From a virus: a DNA stretch of 64,000 nt. Below are positions 62,272 through 64,000 of this stretch, in pieces; within the stretch, counting starts at the first letter, position 1, and each line of letters begins with the position of its first letter. The translations under genes were made by a program, and so were the position numbers. The notes beneath the pieces were generated by a model. That model was not told the origin of the DNA. It worked only from the letters and a program-made list of their open reading frames with translations, and did no database searches. The stretch is from the IMG/VR virus record IMGVR_UViG_3300050821_017626, positions 1 to 64,000 of that record, one strand, 5' to 3'.

Positions 62272-62715
62272 ATGAATCTGCAACCTCACGACCTCCATCT
62301 CGTCTTCAATCCCAAGACGAACCATCTGGCCATCTGGGACGCCAACCACCATCAGGTGCTAGCATGCGAGGCGCACAACCGAACGGTGGCTGATGGGCAG
62401 TTGGGTCATTTTGGCAATTGTCCCGCTGGGGAGTTCTTGCTAGGAGAACCAATAGTCAAGAATACGGTTCCTTTTGGGCCTTTCTTTATTCCAGTCCTTG
62501 ACTATCTCAACCACCATACGATGCGAGACTTTCATCGGGAAGGGATTGGTATCCATGGGGGCGGAAGCGGGCTGCCCCATCCCTTCATGGGGCGACAAGG
62601 CTGGGTCGAGACCGAGGGCTGCATCCGGGTTCAAAACGTAGACTTAGGATCAATTGTAACGTTGGTCAGAATAGCGCAGAAGAAAACCGGAAAGTGTTAC
62701 TTGACGGTTATTTGA
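62272..62715 (+). CDS. L,D-transpeptidase-like (YkuD) protein, candidate lysin
   Basis: 147 aa. The catalytic pattern HxxG...S(E)GCIRV: IGIHGGGSGLPHPFMGRQGWVETEGCIRVQN, with the Cys as nucleophile. N-terminal part NLQPHDLHLVFNPKTNHLAIWDANHHQVLAC is the small beta lid. Such enzymes cross-link or cleave peptidoglycan stem peptides; phages use them unusually. Confidence 0.72.
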   Translation: MNLQPHDLHLVFNPKTNHLAIWDANHHQVLACEAHNRTVADGQLGHFGNCPAGEFLLGEPIVKNTVPFGPFFIPVLDYLNHHTMRDFHREGIGIHGGGSGLPHPFMGRQGWVETEGCIRVQNVDLGSIVTLVRIAQKKTGKCYLTVI

Positions 62716-62745
62716 TGGGCACTTGATTCTGGAGGCTAAACCACC

Positions 62746-63183
62746 GTGTCTTTATTTGACGGTCTGATCAAAGATGTTCTCCCTTCCCTGGAAAAGGATG
62801 CCGCCGGTTCCTTGCTGAAGAACCTGGAATCCGTTGGCGAGGGGATTGCTCTGCACCGCGTGTCCGCCGAGGTTGCTCACATCGTGTTGAAATCGATTGA
62901 CGGTGTAGTCGCGGCTGCGGTGAAAACTCTTTCTGCCGAAGAGGCAACGAAGATCGGTGATGCCTATCTGGCCGAGATCGACACGCAGGTCATCAACCTG
63001 GGTGAAGCGCTGGCGCATTACATTCCGCTCCAGGCCGAGGTGGAGTTTGCTAAGCGAATCCATGGCAACAATTCGGCCGAGGCGAATGCAGCGCGAGCGG
63101 CCCGGCAGGTGGGGATAGACCTTATTCGGAAAGACATAGATCAGGCGTTCGGAGAACTTATTGGTAAACATTCGTCCGCCTGA
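62746..63183 (+). CDS. Hypothetical helical protein
   Basis: 145 aa from GTG. SLFDGLIKDVLPSLEKDAAGSLLKNLESVGEGIALHRVSAEVAHIVL; fully helical, may be virion internal or a lysis regulator. Unknown. Confidence 0.57.
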   Translation: MSLFDGLIKDVLPSLEKDAAGSLLKNLESVGEGIALHRVSAEVAHIVLKSIDGVVAAAVKTLSAEEATKIGDAYLAEIDTQVINLGEALAHYIPLQAEVEFAKRIHGNNSAEANAARAARQVGIDLIRKDIDQAFGELIGKHSSA

Positions 63184-63228
63184 GATGAGCCCCGTTGAGC
63201 GTTCGTTGAATGACACAGGAGATCCGCC

Positions 63229-64000
63229 GTGAACCTGCAATTGCATAAGGGAACTACTAGCAAGATCAGAAGGTTTTTTATCAAGAATAGCTCGGTCACG
63301 ACGGGAGCAGGGCTCACGGGTCTCGTTTATAACAGTTCTAACCTGATTGCGTATTACATCCGTGAAGGAGACGCCACGGCAACGGCGATCACTCTTGCAG
63401 CCGGCACGGTTGGCACCTGGAGCAGCGGCGGCTTCAAGGAGGTGGATGCAACCCATCTTCCCGGCGTTTACGAATTGGGGCTGCCGGATGCGGCGCTGCT
63501 GACCGGAGCAAATAGCGTTTTAGTGATGCTCTCGGGCGCGACGAACATGACGCCCGCATGGGAAGAGATCCAGTTGACGGATACGGACGTGAACGACGCG
63601 CAGCATTTCGGGTTAACGGGTCTGCCGAGCCTGGGCACGGACAGCCGCGTCCTCGTCTCTGGGGATGCTCATACGGCCGGGGTTTCGGTGACAGTGGGGA
63701 TCAACAACGACAAACTGAATTACGGCCTCTCGATGCTGGAAAGCCTGGTGGTGCAGAGCGGCATGGCGCAGGGCGCGACTGCCACAACGCTGACCTTGGG
63801 AGGCCATCCGAGCGCGATCAACGATGAATACAAGCGGAACGTGGTCCGCATTTATTCCGGCACCGGAGCTGGACAAGCGCGCACCTTTACGGCCTATGAT
63901 GGTTCGACCGGCACTGGCACCGTGAATAGTCCGTGGGTGACCGTTCCCGATACCACTTCGATCTACGCGGTTATGGCGTTCGATACCGGGGCGCTGGATC
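63229..64000 (+). CDS. Virion structural protein, cut by the right edge
   Basis: At least 257 aa from GTG 63229. KIRRFFIKNSSVTTGAGLTGLVYNSSNLIAYYIREGD, then GTWSSGGFKEVDATHLPGVYELGLPDAALLTGA and an Ig-like repeat region. This start occurs in many uncultured-phage baseplate or receptor-binding proteins. Reading frame continues beyond the window. Confidence 0.6.
   Translation, partial: MNLQLHKGTTSKIRRFFIKNSSVTTGAGLTGLVYNSSNLIAYYIREGDATATAITLAAGTVGTWSSGGFKEVDATHLPGVYELGLPDAALLTGANSVLVMLSGATNMTPAWEEIQLTDTDVNDAQHFGLTGLPSLGTDSRVLVSGDAHTAGVSVTVGINNDKLNYGLSMLESLVVQSGMAQGATATTLTLGGHPSAINDEYKRNVVRIYSGTGAGQARTFTAYDGSTGTGTVNSPWVTVPDTTSIYAVMAFDTGALD

Overview
The window is the interior of a large tailed-phage genome (Caudoviricetes), probably temperate, from a Gram-negative host. 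Phage genes: primase, Sak4-type recombinase, SNF2 helicase, sliding clamp, terminase, portal, head-morphogenesis protein, virion proteins, a large serine integrase and dozens of tightly packed, overlapping small genes. Gram-negative host: two phage genes encode Sec signal peptides, one on a short beta-strand-rich protein that looks like an outer-membrane barrel, and promoters are sigma70-like and sigma54-like. I cannot name host or phage.

Layout. 1-10.4 kb (minus): replication, recombination and transcription (primase, methyltransferases, Sak4 ATPase, helicase, sigma factor, beta clamp, tRNA-like region, RNase H, second sigma-like gene). 10.4-13.7 kb (minus): small nucleotide-related genes plus a free-standing TerL nuclease domain. 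13.8-16.5 kb (plus): serine integrase, a Cys-rich partner and a small HTH protein. 16.5-19.2 kb: small genes on both strands and a metallophosphoesterase. 19.3-26.2 kb (plus): small zinc-ribbon proteins, a 600-bp noncoding element, then a TerS-like protein and a free-standing TerL ATPase domain. 26.2-38.2 kb (minus): about 38 small accessory genes carrying a one-orientation repeat AGTGGGCAG at gene ends. 38.3-38.97 kb: divergent noncoding switch or origin candidate. 39-40.9 kb (plus), 40.9-41.7 kb (minus), 41.8-43.3 kb (plus): small genes including MazG-like and holin-like proteins. 43.3-51.2 kb (minus): dUTPase, third sigma-like factor, secreted IPT/TIG protein and a tandem family of acidic-head/basic-tail microproteins. 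51.2-51.8 kb: inverted copy of the 600-bp noncoding element. 51.8-53.9 kb (plus): HAD phosphatase and small proteins. 54-55.2 kb (minus): a small gene and a LAGLIDADG endonuclease. 55.3-64 kb (plus): portal, head morphogenesis, a 994-aa repeat virion protein, an L,D-transpeptidase-like lysin and a virion protein cut by the right edge.

How it works together. The minus-strand left arm supplies replication and host-type transcription factors, the integrase module decides lysogeny, and the right arm builds the particle. Packaging is odd: the two catalytic halves of the large terminase are separate genes 12 kb apart on opposite strands and must act in trans. Transcription control is elaborate: five copies of a TTAACA/CTAACA-N18-TATACT promoter, nine matches to the sigma54 -24/-12 element (GG-N10-GC) mostly just upstream of accessory genes, three or four sigma70-family proteins, and a stoperator-like dispersed motif. 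These, the paired inverted noncoding elements and a structured small RNA at 43.6 kb are the main novelties.
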